NCBI RefSeq assembly: GCF_900636535.1
Contig: NZ_LR134289.1
Location: 2,046,001-2,110,000 of the forward strand
DNA: 64,000 bases
DNA from: Chryseobacterium gleum
Lineage (GTDB): Bacteria > Bacteroidota > Bacteroidia > Flavobacteriales > Weeksellaceae
Direction: 5' to 3'
How positions within the stretch are numbered: position 1 is the first letter of the stretch; each line of letters starts with the position of its first letter. The position numbers and the translations under genes were made by a program. Below the pieces are notes generated by a model, which ran no database searches, was not told the origin of the DNA, and was given only the letters and a program-made list of their open reading frames with translations. Positions 52,359-60,801 of the stretch are shown here, piece by piece.

Positions 52359-53060
52359 TTACTTTTTATTTCTGTTATACTGATCTGCCGGATATACCTT
52401 GGTTTTGGTAATCCATTTATTATTGATCTTTTCTTTTGTTATTACCTTTACCTGATTCTCATTGGTCATATCTTCCTCCTTTTCCAGGACTCTATCCAGT
52501 CCTTTGTTCGGAATGACAGCATATTCTGTTGTAAAAAGCCTGCAACAACCGGACTTACCGTAGGAAATAAGACGTTTGCGTTTGGCATCTGTTTCAAAAA
52601 AATCAAAACAATTTGAGCCCAGGTCTGTAAGTTCTTCACTTTTTACAAATGCCATTCTTGTGCTGTTGAATACATATACATCATAAGAAGCCGAGCTGTA
52701 ATTTCCCATATTCCCGTTTCTTATGGCCACATCTTTGGTTCTGTCAAAATTAAAGTCATCTATAATTACTGAACGCTGGTCATTGGTCAGAGGAATCAGT
52801 TTCCCTGGAATCAATTTTTGTCCCTGTTCCGGATTTAAAACAAGATTATCAGAAACAAAACTCTGTACCTTGTTGTTATTGTTATCAAACAATTCTACCG
52901 TTCCTTTTCCCCCACACTGGCCATCATTACAATTTTCTACCTGGATAATCGCGTTATATTTCTTTGATACATTTTTTACTTCAAACTGATATTGCCCAAA
53001 GCATAAAGGGCCCAATAAAAGAAATAAAGATAAATGCTTATAGCTGTTCAAAATATTCAT
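52359..53060 (-). CDS. secreted hypothetical protein (XAC2610-like)
   Basis: A 233-residue protein with a signal peptide (SLFLLLGPLCFGQ) and a beta-rich mature part with Cys-containing NCNDGQCGGKGTVELFDN and IDDFNFDRTKDVAIRNGNMGNYSSASYDVYVFNS, which resembles XAC2610/FG-GAP-like sensing modules. No enzymatic motif was seen. It is directly upstream of the HD-domain gene (one base between), so they form a transcription unit. The 389-base gap upstream (53061-53449) is AT-rich and holds the PadR promoter. Confidence 0.7.
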   Translation of the reverse strand: MNILNSYKHLSLFLLLGPLCFGQYQFEVKNVSKKYNAIIQVENCNDGQCGGKGTVELFDNNNNKVQSFVSDNLVLNPEQGQKLIPGKLIPLTNDQRSVIIDDFNFDRTKDVAIRNGNMGNYSSASYDVYVFNSTRMAFVKSEELTDLGSNCFDFFETDAKRKRLISYGKSGCCRLFTTEYAVIPNKGLDRVLEKEEDMTNENQVKVITKEKINNKWITKTKVYPADQYNRNKK

Positions 53061-53340
53061 GATACTGGTAAATGGATTAGGTGTTTTTCCCTAACAAAAA
53101 TACGAATCATTATCCCGATCTCAAAATCCCAAGCTCCTTATATTTATAAGTGATGGATGATGAATGATAAAATAAAAGATGAGTTATATGAGGTAGATAA
53201 TCCTTTCTTGATGTATTAAAATTTAAAGTTTTTTCATCATTTTTTGCCAAAATTTATTTTAACAAAAAATAGTCAATAAAATTATTAATTTGATTATCAG
53301 ATGATTAAATATTTTATTTTAAAAATTTCACTACTTTGTA

Positions 53341-53372
53341 TTGCATAATACCATTTTATTTACATATCTTTG
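53341..53372 (+). promoter_or_regulatory. promoter of the padR-pspC operon
   Basis: TTG at 53341-53343, 21-base spacer and TATCTTTG at 53365-53372. It leaves a 77-base leader before the PadR ATG, which could hold a PadR operator. Confidence 0.65.
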
Positions 53373-53449
53373 TAATGTAAAATTAGAATAGGCTCAACTA
53401 GCTAGGAGCATTTTTCTAAAATATAACTAATTAACAAAACTTATCAAAG

Positions 53450-53779
53450 ATGAATACTGAAAATACCAAAGCGCAAATGCGAAAAGGAATTCTGGAATTC
53501 TGTATTCTAAGTCTCATCAATAACCGCGAAATGTATGTTTCCGATCTTATTGATGAACTGAAAAAAGGAAAACTGGATGTAGTGGAAGGGACCCTCTACC
53601 CTCTTCTTACAAGACTTAAAAACGGAGAGTTTCTCTCTTACAGATGGGAAGAATCTACAGGAGGCCCACCCAGAAAATATTATCAGATCACAGAAAAAGG
53701 AAAACTTTTCCTGGATGAACTTCTCAATACATGGAATGAGCTGACAGCCTCAGTAAATCAAATCACCCAACAAAATTAA
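53450..53779 (+). CDS. PadR family transcriptional regulator
   Basis: A 109-residue winged-helix repressor. KGILEFCILSLINNREMYVSDLIDEL, VVEGTLYPLLTRLKNGEFLSYRWEESTGGPPRKYYQITEKGKLFLDEL is the PadR DNA-binding pattern with the conserved YPLL and GPPRKYYxIT segments. It is 11 bases upstream of a PspC-domain gene, probably controls its own operon, and may respond to envelope stress or a small ligand, which is inference. Confidence 0.92.
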   Translation: MNTENTKAQMRKGILEFCILSLINNREMYVSDLIDELKKGKLDVVEGTLYPLLTRLKNGEFLSYRWEESTGGPPRKYYQITEKGKLFLDELLNTWNELTASVNQITQQN

Positions 53780-53790
53780 AAAACAAAGCT

Positions 53791-55512
53791 ATGAACAAGA
53801 CACTCTCAATAGGACTCGCAGGTTTTTCTTTTACGATAGAAGAACACGCATATATAAAGCTCAGCGATTACCTGAATGCACTGAGAAGCTCACTGGAGGC
53901 TTCAGAAGCGGATGAGGTAATGCATGACATAGAAATTAGAATGGTAGAAATTTTCAAAGATTCTTTAGGAAAACGTGAAGTGATCAATGACACCGATGTA
54001 GAAAAGGTAATTGCACAGATCGGAAGCCCTGAAAAAATCGAAGAACAGGAAGAAGCTTATTTTTCCGAAAAAACATCTGCCAGAAAAAGTAATTCAGGAG
54101 CTTATTATACAGATAAAAAACAGCTTTTCCGTGATCCGGAAAAACAAAAAGTAGCAGGAGTTTGCGCAGGTTTAGCTCAATATGTAGGAATGGATATTAC
54201 CGCAATGAGAGCAATCTGGCTTGGAATCTTTATCCTGGGAATTTTCACGGCAGCTATTTCCTCTTCATTAATAGGACTTTTATATGTAATTCTTTGGATC
54301 GTACTTCCAAAAGCTGAAACAGCAGCAGATTTCCTGAAAATGCAGGGAAAGCCTATGAACTTCGACAATCTTAAGAATGAGTCTAATAAACTGGTACAAT
54401 TTGCCAATGAATCTACTCAGAGGGTCGGAGAAATCTATACTGAAAACAAACCTTATATCAACAATGCAGGGAGCGGAATCTGGAATGTATTCAAGTACAT
54501 CGTAGGAGGATTCTTCGTACTGATGGCTGTAGGAAGCATTATAGGAGTATTTGTATTATTTGCCCTTTTCGCAATGGATACAGACTTCCCCGGAGCTAAT
54601 GAGATCAGATTCTATATGGATGATCAGGGACTGGATAAAGTACTGGCTGCGATGATGGTCATCGGAAGTTTAATTCCGGCAATTCTTTTCAGCTTATTAA
54701 GCATCAAGATTTTCTCTCCAAAAACAAAGCTGAGAAATATCGGATGGGTTGTAGGAGGTTTATTTCTTCTTCTGATCGGACTTGGAACTTACTTCGGAAT
54801 CAGCATGGCTAAGAAGGACATGATCTATAGAGGAAATAAAGAGGATGTAGAGAATGTAGCCATCAACACTACTTCAGATACAGTATATGTGGATGTAAAG
54901 CAAATCAACATCCCTCAGAACTTCAAAGCATATGACAATGATATTTATTCTGATAAAAAATCAGTGTATGAAGAAGATTATATCTCTGTAGATGTTACAA
55001 GAAAACCGGATATCAAAACACCTTATCTGATCATCAAAAAAGAAGGAAAAGGATATAACTTCCCTATTCAGATGACAGTTCCTGTAGAAGTGGTAAATAA
55101 TAAAGTATTACTTCCGAACTACATCAAATATCCATATGAGCACAGATTCAGAGACTATAGCTTAGATTATGAACTTGTAGTTCCGCAAAAAACAGTTGTT
55201 ATTTCAATGAAAAAAGACCGCATCAACATTGACGGAGACCTGGATGGAGATGGTATCAATGACAACGATCAGGATAATGATGACGAACATAACAATGTAA
55301 GAATTGAAAAGAATAAAATCACGGTAAACGGTTCCAGTATCGAATACAACTCTGATGATAAAGACAGTATCATTGTAAACGGTAAAAAAGTTCCGAACAA
55401 CCAGGCAAAGAAAGTAATTGATTCTGCTGTGTCTACTATCAAGAAATCAAACAAGGATATGGACATCAAAATCAAAGACGGAAAAAACGAAATTTCCATA
55501 CAAACTAAATAA
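53791..55512 (+). CDS. PspC domain membrane protein with N- and C-terminal extensions
   Basis: A 573-residue protein. An N-terminal cytoplasmic segment (1-105) is followed by the PspC domain (about 110-175, LFRDPEKQKVAGVCAGLAQYVGMDI then LLYVILWIVLPKA). More helices follow (about 235-350), then a periplasmic or surface region with a Ca-binding-like DGDLDGDGINDNDQDNDD stretch. PspC proteins help sense membrane stress. The pairing with a PadR regulator is a common arrangement in Bacteroidota. Confidence 0.87.
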   Translation: MNKTLSIGLAGFSFTIEEHAYIKLSDYLNALRSSLEASEADEVMHDIEIRMVEIFKDSLGKREVINDTDVEKVIAQIGSPEKIEEQEEAYFSEKTSARKSNSGAYYTDKKQLFRDPEKQKVAGVCAGLAQYVGMDITAMRAIWLGIFILGIFTAAISSSLIGLLYVILWIVLPKAETAADFLKMQGKPMNFDNLKNESNKLVQFANESTQRVGEIYTENKPYINNAGSGIWNVFKYIVGGFFVLMAVGSIIGVFVLFALFAMDTDFPGANEIRFYMDDQGLDKVLAAMMVIGSLIPAILFSLLSIKIFSPKTKLRNIGWVVGGLFLLLIGLGTYFGISMAKKDMIYRGNKEDVENVAINTTSDTVYVDVKQINIPQNFKAYDNDIYSDKKSVYEEDYISVDVTRKPDIKTPYLIIKKEGKGYNFPIQMTVPVEVVNNKVLLPNYIKYPYEHRFRDYSLDYELVVPQKTVVISMKKDRINIDGDLDGDGINDNDQDNDDEHNNVRIEKNKITVNGSSIEYNSDDKDSIIVNGKKVPNNQAKKVIDSAVSTIKKSNKDMDIKIKDGKNEISIQTK

Positions 55513-55521
55513 TTAACTTCA

Positions 55522-55581
55522 GAGAGTGGTAGAAGGTGTGAGTGGATGGCAACCGTTTGAAATTCACACCCTTCTTCTCTC
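55522..55581. other. imperfect hairpin after the PspC gene
   Basis: GAGAG..GAAGGTGTGA on the left pairs with TCACACCCTTC..CTCTC on the right around a 20-base loop. It has no T run on the plus strand; it may be a weak terminator or a transcript-processing structure. Region 55582-55687 is AT-rich and holds the TAATTTCG element. Confidence 0.4.
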
Positions 55582-55632
55582 AGAAAAGTGAAAATAAAAC
55601 AATATTTAGTTTCTAATATGAAAAAAATGTTT

Positions 55633-55640
55633 TAATTTCG
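55633..55640 (+). promoter_or_regulatory. possible -7 element of the 20-residue ORF
   Basis: TAATTTCG differs from TAnnTTTG at one position (C for T). It lies 47 bases before the small ATG. Confidence 0.35.
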
Positions 55641-55687
55641 TAAAGCTAAAAATTTAATAACCAAATAAACAAAAACACAGCTTCATC

Positions 55688-55750
55688 ATGATACAATTTG
55701 CAATGGAATTCGTAATGAAAATCGTAGATTTAATTAGCGGTTTGTTTTAA
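55688..55750 (+). CDS. 20-residue amphipathic small ORF
   Basis: The frame ATG...TAA codes for the 20-residue peptide MIQFAMEFVMKIVDLISGLF. Polar residues sit at 3, 7, 11, 14 and 17, all on one face of a helix, and the rest is hydrophobic. It lies alone between a promoter-like element and a strong terminator at 55779, with nothing else in the transcript. Size and pattern resemble small membrane-active peptides such as phenol-soluble modulins, but similarity of sequence is not claimed. Confidence 0.5.
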   Translation: MIQFAMEFVMKIVDLISGLF

Positions 55751-55778
55751 GAGCGATAATATTTCAATATATTTGTAA

Positions 55779-55810
55779 AGTATAACCAAAGTTTGGTTAT
55801 ACTTTTTTGT
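55779..55810 (+). terminator. strong terminator after the 20-residue ORF
   Basis: Perfect inverted repeat AGTATAACCAAA / TTTGGTTATACT followed by TTTTTT. It ends the small transcript and insulates the next gene. Confidence 0.85.
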
Positions 55811-55827
55811 TTTTAATCCAAGAATCT

Positions 55828-56436
55828 ATGAAAAAGCTGATAGGCAAAGCAATGTTAAAGATATTAGGCTGGAAAGTCGTTCTGCAGGGCGATGTCAACA
55901 ACCTGAACAGATGTATACTTGTAGTGGCTCCGCACACTCATAATATGGAATACATTTTAGGAAATTTCGCCTACTGGTCTTTAGAAAAGCCTTTAAAAAT
56001 TATCATTAAAGATGCCCACACCAAAGCCTGGTATGGAAGTATTGTAAAAGGCCTTGGAGGTATTGGTATCGACAGAAGCCAGAAAAACGATCTTGTCAAT
56101 TTTGTAGCCAATCAGTTTTCCAAGGAAGACTTCAGTCTTGTAATTACCCCCGAAGGAACAAGAAGCTGGGTTCCGAAATGGAGAAAAGGTTTTTACCACA
56201 TGGCATTGGCGGCAAAAGTTCCTATTGTACTGGCAGCAGGTGATTTCAAAAGAAAAATTGTTTATCTGGGATATACTATTCCGTACGAAAGAATAGCATC
56301 AGTACCTTTTTCAGAGATCATGCAGGAAATTCAGGATTATTATGTGAAAAATGATATTGTTCCTAAAGTCCCTGCCAACTGGAATCCCAATATTATGGGA
56401 ACAGGGAATGAAAATGACAGTGTAAAGCAAAATTAA
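55828..56436 (+). CDS. 1-acyl-sn-glycerol-3-phosphate acyltransferase-like protein
   Basis: A 202-residue PlsC-like acyltransferase from the ATG at 55828 (an in-frame TTG at 55807 lies in the terminator T run). VVAPHTHNMEYILGNFAYW carries the catalytic block, but the usual HX4D is H36-X4-E41, with Glu instead of Asp. The second block TPEGTRSWVPKWRKGFYHMA with EGTR is intact, and VPIVLAAGDFKRK follows. It probably adds an acyl chain to lysophosphatidate or a related lipid; the Glu may be a subfamily feature. Confidence 0.85.
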   Translation: MKKLIGKAMLKILGWKVVLQGDVNNLNRCILVVAPHTHNMEYILGNFAYWSLEKPLKIIIKDAHTKAWYGSIVKGLGGIGIDRSQKNDLVNFVANQFSKEDFSLVITPEGTRSWVPKWRKGFYHMALAAKVPIVLAAGDFKRKIVYLGYTIPYERIASVPFSEIMQEIQDYYVKNDIVPKVPANWNPNIMGTGNENDSVKQN

Positions 56437-56460
56437 TCAATCATCATTTAGCAATTAAAA

Positions 56461-56889
56461 ATGAAAGGTCAGACAAAAGAAGAAATATTAGCATTCATCA
56501 ATAACTGGGGAGATGTAACTCTTGCCAAAACACTTGAAATAAAATTTATCGATATTGATCTGGAAAATGAAACCCTTACAGCCACAATGCCTGTTCTGCC
56601 AAGAACTCACCAGCCGTTTGGGATCATGCATGGAGGAGCGAGCTGTGTTTTAGCGGAGACTTTAGGTTCAAGCCTGTCTAATATCTTTATTGATGGCGAA
56701 AAATATTACGGTGTGGGTACCAATATCAATTCCAATCATTTAAGAAGTAAAAAAGATGGTATTGTAACAGCTACAGCACGTTTTATCAGAAAAGGCAAAA
56801 CGATGCACGTTTCTGAAATTGAAATCCGCGATGAAAAAGGGGTACTTATCAATCATACAACAATGACGAATAATATTATTCACAGATAA
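56461..56889 (+). CDS. hotdog thioesterase (1,4-dihydroxy-2-naphthoyl-CoA hydrolase-like)
   Basis: A 142-residue PaaI/MenI-like hotdog protein: LEIKFIDIDLENETLTATMPVLPRTHQPFGIMHGGASCVLAETLGSSLS, with the HGG and catalytic Glu of the family, then GVGTNINSNHLRSKKDGIVTATARFIRKGKTMHV. Its position next to a MenF-like gene suggests it hydrolyses DHNA-CoA in menaquinone synthesis. It may share a transcript with the acyltransferase upstream (24 bases). Confidence 0.88.
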   Translation: MKGQTKEEILAFINNWGDVTLAKTLEIKFIDIDLENETLTATMPVLPRTHQPFGIMHGGASCVLAETLGSSLSNIFIDGEKYYGVGTNINSNHLRSKKDGIVTATARFIRKGKTMHVSEIEIRDEKGVLINHTTMTNNIIHR

Positions 56890-56910
56890 GTTGCAACAGC
56901 ATAAAAAATA

Positions 56911-56943
56911 AAGGACTTAAATAAATTTAAGTCCTTTTTTATT
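56911..56943 (+). terminator. terminator after the hotdog thioesterase
   Basis: AAAGGACTTAAAT / ATTTAAGTCCTTT hairpin with T run. Confidence 0.85.
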
Positions 56944-56973
56944 TTGACATCTTTAAGACTAGTAATACCTTTG
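56944..56973 (+). promoter_or_regulatory. promoter of the menF-like gene
   Basis: TTG at 56944-56946, 19-base spacer and TACCTTTG at 56966-56973, matching the -33/-7 consensus. Confidence 0.6.
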
Positions 56974-57044
56974 CAGAAAGGAAAATCACGCTGGAAATTA
57001 CTTATACCATTTTCCTCTGATAATTTTCAAAATCTTCATAACTC

Positions 57045-58013
57045 ATGATTTATTTCAAACTTCCTTTTGACGAGAGACTTCTGACTACTGATGAAAAAAA
57101 CACAAAAAATGCAGTCCACTTTTTTTCTTATAACGGACAAGATCAAATCAGCTTCAGCGGAGATATAATTGAAGCTGAAACTTCGGAATTTTCTCTTATC
57201 CCGATTACAAATGAAGATCTGATCAAAGATTTAACAAATTCTACAGCTGAAACGAAAGAAGAATACTGTGCAACATTGCAGGAAGTGATCAAAGTGATTA
57301 AAGAAAACAATCTGCCTAAGCTTGTTTACTCCAGAAGAAAAATATTTACCGACTTTACAGTAATCGATTATAAAGAAAGTTTTAAAAATTTGTGTGATTC
57401 TTATCCCAATGCTTTCAGATACCTCTTTAATAACGGGCAGAATGCCTGGATGGGAGCTTTCTCGGAAGTACTAGGTAAGTTCAATAAAACAACGAATGAA
57501 TTTGAAACCATGGCTCTTGCAGGTACCCTGCCGGTATCTGAAGAATGGTCTGAAAAAGAAATTGAAGAACAGAAGCCGGTTACTACCTACATTCAGAACA
57601 TTCTTAAAAACTATTCTAACAATGTACAGCAGTCGGAAACATATGATCATATTTCAGGAAATATCAAACATTTACGGACAGATTTTAAGACCAGTATAAA
57701 ACCTGAAGATCTTGACAGCATTATCCGGGACCTTCACCCTACTCCCGCTGTTTGTGGCATTCCAAAAGATTTTTGTAACGAGAATATCCGTAAATATGAA
57801 AAATTTCCACGTGAATTCTATGCTGGTTATATTAAGGTTGAAACTGAAGAAAGCATCTTCTACTTTGTGAACCTGCGCTGCGCAAGACTTTATAAAGATG
57901 CTGTACATATTTTCGTGGGAGGAGGAATCACAGCCCAAAGCAACCCGGAAAAAGAATGGAGAGAAACGGAACTGAAATCTGAAGCCATATTGAAAAATCT
58001 GGTTATTTTATAG
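57045..58013 (+). CDS. menF: isochorismate synthase-like chorismate-binding protein
   Basis: A 322-residue chorismate-utilising enzyme. The family core is present: LPKLVYSRRKIF, MALAGTLPVSEEWSEKEIEEQKPVTTYI, IKHLRTDFKTSI, LHPTPAVCGIPKDF and FVNLRCARLYKDAVHIFVGGGITAQSNPEKEW, with the metal-binding Glu residues. It is shorter than EntC/MenF of enterobacteria, as is usual in Bacteroidota, and has no glutaminase partner. With the DHNA-CoA hydrolase-like gene beside it, isochorismate for menaquinone is the likely product. Confidence 0.9.
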   Translation: MIYFKLPFDERLLTTDEKNTKNAVHFFSYNGQDQISFSGDIIEAETSEFSLIPITNEDLIKDLTNSTAETKEEYCATLQEVIKVIKENNLPKLVYSRRKIFTDFTVIDYKESFKNLCDSYPNAFRYLFNNGQNAWMGAFSEVLGKFNKTTNEFETMALAGTLPVSEEWSEKEIEEQKPVTTYIQNILKNYSNNVQQSETYDHISGNIKHLRTDFKTSIKPEDLDSIIRDLHPTPAVCGIPKDFCNENIRKYEKFPREFYAGYIKVETEESIFYFVNLRCARLYKDAVHIFVGGGITAQSNPEKEWRETELKSEAILKNLVIL

Positions 58014-58033
58014 AATTTTGTAGGATTTCATAA

Positions 58034-58097
58034 GCTTGGCTAAAGCCAATTGAAATCATATTTATTAAAACGGGCTAAAGCCCGTTTCTATTGATAG
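58034..58097. repeat. REP-like palindromic repeat (second copy)
   Basis: Contains TTGGCTAAAGCCAA (58036-58049) and ACGGGCTAAAGCCCGT (58070-58085) followed by TTCTATTGA, the same order and spacing as at 25030-25092. Between menF and the small membrane gene. A weaker hairpin AAAAACCTCC..GAGGTTTAT (58155-58187) lies to the right. Confidence 0.8.
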
Positions 58098-58208
58098 AAA
58101 GAGGTATTGAAATTTAATGGAAACCTATTACCTAATCCCTCCCACCTAACAAAACAAAAAACCTCCTTCAATAGAAAGAGGTTTATATCATATATTGAAA
58201 TATTCAAT

Positions 58209-58409
58209 TTATTTCTTTACACCGATTCTGCTCCATGTATCCATTACAAAAAGCAGGATAAGACCTAATCCTGCAGCTGCGGCTGAGAATACAAATTTCA
58301 GGTTATCTTCATCTCCTAAGATATCTGTTGTCTGCCAGTTGATAGCATAAAGATTGATGGCGATGAATACGATAAACAGTACTAAAAATACTTTATAAAA
58401 CTTCTTCAT
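58209..58409 (-). CDS. small membrane protein downstream of marC
   Basis: A 66-residue protein with two predicted helices (YKVFLVLFIVFIAINLYAI and VFSAAAAGLGLILLFVMDTW) and a short linker. No family was recognised. The start codon is 5 bases after the marC stop on the same strand, so it is translated from the marC transcript; it may support MarC, but this is only context. Confidence 0.7.
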   Translation of the reverse strand: MKKFYKVFLVLFIVFIAINLYAINWQTTDILGDEDNLKFVFSAAAAGLGLILLFVMDTWSRIGVKK

Positions 58410-58414
58410 GACTC

Positions 58415-59017
58415 TTAAAAATTAATATAATTCTGCACCAGCTGGGCAAAATTTGCAGTGAATAATTTAATTGAAATTGCCAAAAGGATGATTCCGAAAA
58501 CTTTCTGCAGGATCATTAAGGTGGCATCCCCGATTTTTCTCTCCAACCATTTCGCTGATTTCAGGACCAAATATACGAAAATTGTATTAAGAATAATTCC
58601 GCAGATAATATTAATATCATGAAATTCAGCTCTGAGAGATAGTGCAGTTGTTAAAGTTCCAGCTCCGGCAACCAGCGGAAATGCGATGGGTACAATGGAT
58701 GCGGCCTTTGCTTCAGTTGTTTTATTGATTTCAATTCCCAGAATCATTTCCAGGGCTATGACAAAAATCACAAAGGCACCTGCAATGGCAAAGGAATTTA
58801 CATCAACTCCGATAAGCTTCAGAATCTTATTTCCTACGAAAAGGAAAACGATCATAATAACTCCTGCAGTAATTGCTGCCCTTCCGGCTTCAATCTGCCC
58901 GAATTTCTGCTGAAGGCTTACTATAATAGGAACTGAGCCGATAATATCGATAACGGCAAAAAGAACCATAAAGCTGGTAACAATCTCTTTAAAAGAGAAA
59001 CCATCAAAAATTTCCAT
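58415..59017 (-). CDS. MarC family integral membrane protein (UPF0056)
   Basis: A 200-residue protein with six predicted helices: FKEIVTSFMVLFAVIDIIGSVPIIVSL opens with the MarC signature (DxxGxxP), SFAIAGAFVIFVIALEMILG follows, and PIAFPLVAGAGTLTTALSLR is the second family block. MarC was named after the multiple antibiotic resistance locus, but its function is not established. A TATTTTTG element on the minus strand (59040-59047) is a plausible -7 box. Confidence 0.9.
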   Translation of the reverse strand: MEIFDGFSFKEIVTSFMVLFAVIDIIGSVPIIVSLQQKFGQIEAGRAAITAGVIMIVFLFVGNKILKLIGVDVNSFAIAGAFVIFVIALEMILGIEINKTTEAKAASIVPIAFPLVAGAGTLTTALSLRAEFHDINIICGIILNTIFVYLVLKSAKWLERKIGDATLMILQKVFGIILLAISIKLFTANFAQLVQNYINF

Positions 59018-59061
59018 CTCTTTGTAATTAAAAATTTCGCAAAAATATGAAAATAAACTGA

Positions 59062-60801
59062 TTATTTGCTAATTTGTGAATATAAATTAACAATTGTTTT
59101 CAAAAGTTCTTCAAGAGCTTCTGCAGATTTTACAGGATTATATTTTTCCATCTGAACTCTCTGCTGCAATTTGCCATATTCTTCTGCTATGGAAGAACCT
59201 TTATGTGTTTCAAGAAAAGTCCTGAACTCCGAAGCAGAGCCTTTGAAATACTGGCTTCTCACCTCTTCATCCAATTCTTCCAGAGTAACAAAGAACTTCT
59301 CATATTCTCCGTTATCTTTAAGATTTTCCAGATATCCGAAATAATCATTGATATCCGTTTTCATCAATTCTCTGATCTCTTTTTCTGTTTCTGCCACTGA
59401 ACCTAAAGGTTTTGACGGTACATTTTCCCTAACTAATGTACGTTTTTTTTGCCAATTTTTAAATAACAGATAGGCAACAAACAAGCTTATCAGAATAGCA
59501 ATATTGGTCAGAAGAATATTCCAGTGAATCTTATTCTTTTCTTTCACCTTGAATGATGTGGTCTTTAAAACAGGAGTATTTACCGTCTCAAGAAGATTAT
59601 TGGTATATTCATTTACTTTTTCTACCGTAGTACGGGCTTCCATAATCTGATCATGAGAAAATGCATTCAAAGCCAGTGTCTTTTGTCCCAGATCTACATA
59701 TTCTTTACTGGCAGGATTGAAGAAAGCAAACTGTTCTGTTTTAATGGAAATTGCTCCTGATTTTTTAGGAATGATAACATAATTAGCTAAGATTTCTCCT
59801 TTCATCCCTGTAGTTCCGGGAGTCACTTTAGAAGTAATTTTCGGGGCAAAAACTTCATAATCCGGGGAAGCAGCAATTTTTGGAAGTTCCATATCCGGTA
59901 AATTACCTTCACCTGAAACTTTCACTACCACATTCAGAGGTTTTTTAGCTTCCGGTTTTTCCTTGGAAGCGTTATATACGTTTACATTAAAGTTTCCAAC
60001 AGCATTTTTAAAACATTCAGGAGCACCCTCAGGGAGCTTTCTTACATTGATTTTAACTTTATTGGAAACAATTTTAGTTTTATTTGAATAGGTACTTACG
60101 GATGCTGTTACTCCAGGAACCTCCACATATCCAGCTTCATTCGGGAATACCATAAACATCGCCAGAACCTGTGAAGGCATATTTCCATATCCTGACGGAT
60201 CTATTTCAGATTTATCAAAATTGATGGGATGCACATTGATATTATCCTGTTGCGGAAGACGAATATTTTTCACCTTTCTCAGATTATCAATGTTTCTTGA
60301 GTATACTCTCAGTACCGCAACAGTAGGCTGATCCTGAAATACATCCCTGTCATCAATTTCCATATTCAGATAAACATCATTGGATGTATTGGCAGCCATT
60401 GACCTTTTGTCAACGATATCCCGTATATTGACATCAAAGGGTTCTGTCTTGTAAATTCTGTTGTTTACCGTAACCAGCACAGAACCAATTTTTATTTTCC
60501 CTTTTTTCTTAGGTTCAAGAGCAATTCTGGATACTTTTTGGGTAATTAATGTATTGGTAGCTGGGTCAATCACCGTATTGGTAACAGATCCGCTTCCTAT
60601 GATATTAAATTTTGATAGATCAGGAAGCTGTAAACCTGTTTGTTGTACAAGGTCGCTTCCGTTAAGTTCAAGGACGATAGTAAGATTGATAATATCCTTA
60701 CCCCCATACTCAGATTTATCTGCATCCATGGAAAGATTTACCTGTCCGTAAGTAATTACGGATGCCAGGGTAAGCAATATGTAAATCAATTTGTGCTGCA
60801 T
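59062..60801 (-). CDS. batD: BatD family protein
   Basis: From the ATG at 60801 (the upstream in-frame TTG at 60807 is inside batC) the protein has 579 residues: signal peptide (LIYILLTLASVITYGQ), tandem beta-sandwich domains starting VNLSMDADKSEYGGKDIINLTI, PSGYGNMPSQVLAMFMVFPNEAGYVEVPGV, PDYEVFAPKITSKVTPGTTGMKGEILANYVIIPKKSGAISI, then a membrane helix (IHWNILLTNIAILISLFVAYLLF) and a helical cytoplasmic tail. The start overlaps the batC stop by one base (TGATG). BatD belongs to the Bacteroides aerotolerance operon. Confidence 0.9.
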   Translation of the reverse strand: MQHKLIYILLTLASVITYGQVNLSMDADKSEYGGKDIINLTIVLELNGSDLVQQTGLQLPDLSKFNIIGSGSVTNTVIDPATNTLITQKVSRIALEPKKKGKIKIGSVLVTVNNRIYKTEPFDVNIRDIVDKRSMAANTSNDVYLNMEIDDRDVFQDQPTVAVLRVYSRNIDNLRKVKNIRLPQQDNINVHPINFDKSEIDPSGYGNMPSQVLAMFMVFPNEAGYVEVPGVTASVSTYSNKTKIVSNKVKINVRKLPEGAPECFKNAVGNFNVNVYNASKEKPEAKKPLNVVVKVSGEGNLPDMELPKIAASPDYEVFAPKITSKVTPGTTGMKGEILANYVIIPKKSGAISIKTEQFAFFNPASKEYVDLGQKTLALNAFSHDQIMEARTTVEKVNEYTNNLLETVNTPVLKTTSFKVKEKNKIHWNILLTNIAILISLFVAYLLFKNWQKKRTLVRENVPSKPLGSVAETEKEIRELMKTDINDYFGYLENLKDNGEYEKFFVTLEELDEEVRSQYFKGSASEFRTFLETHKGSSIAEEYGKLQQRVQMEKYNPVKSAEALEELLKTIVNLYSQISK

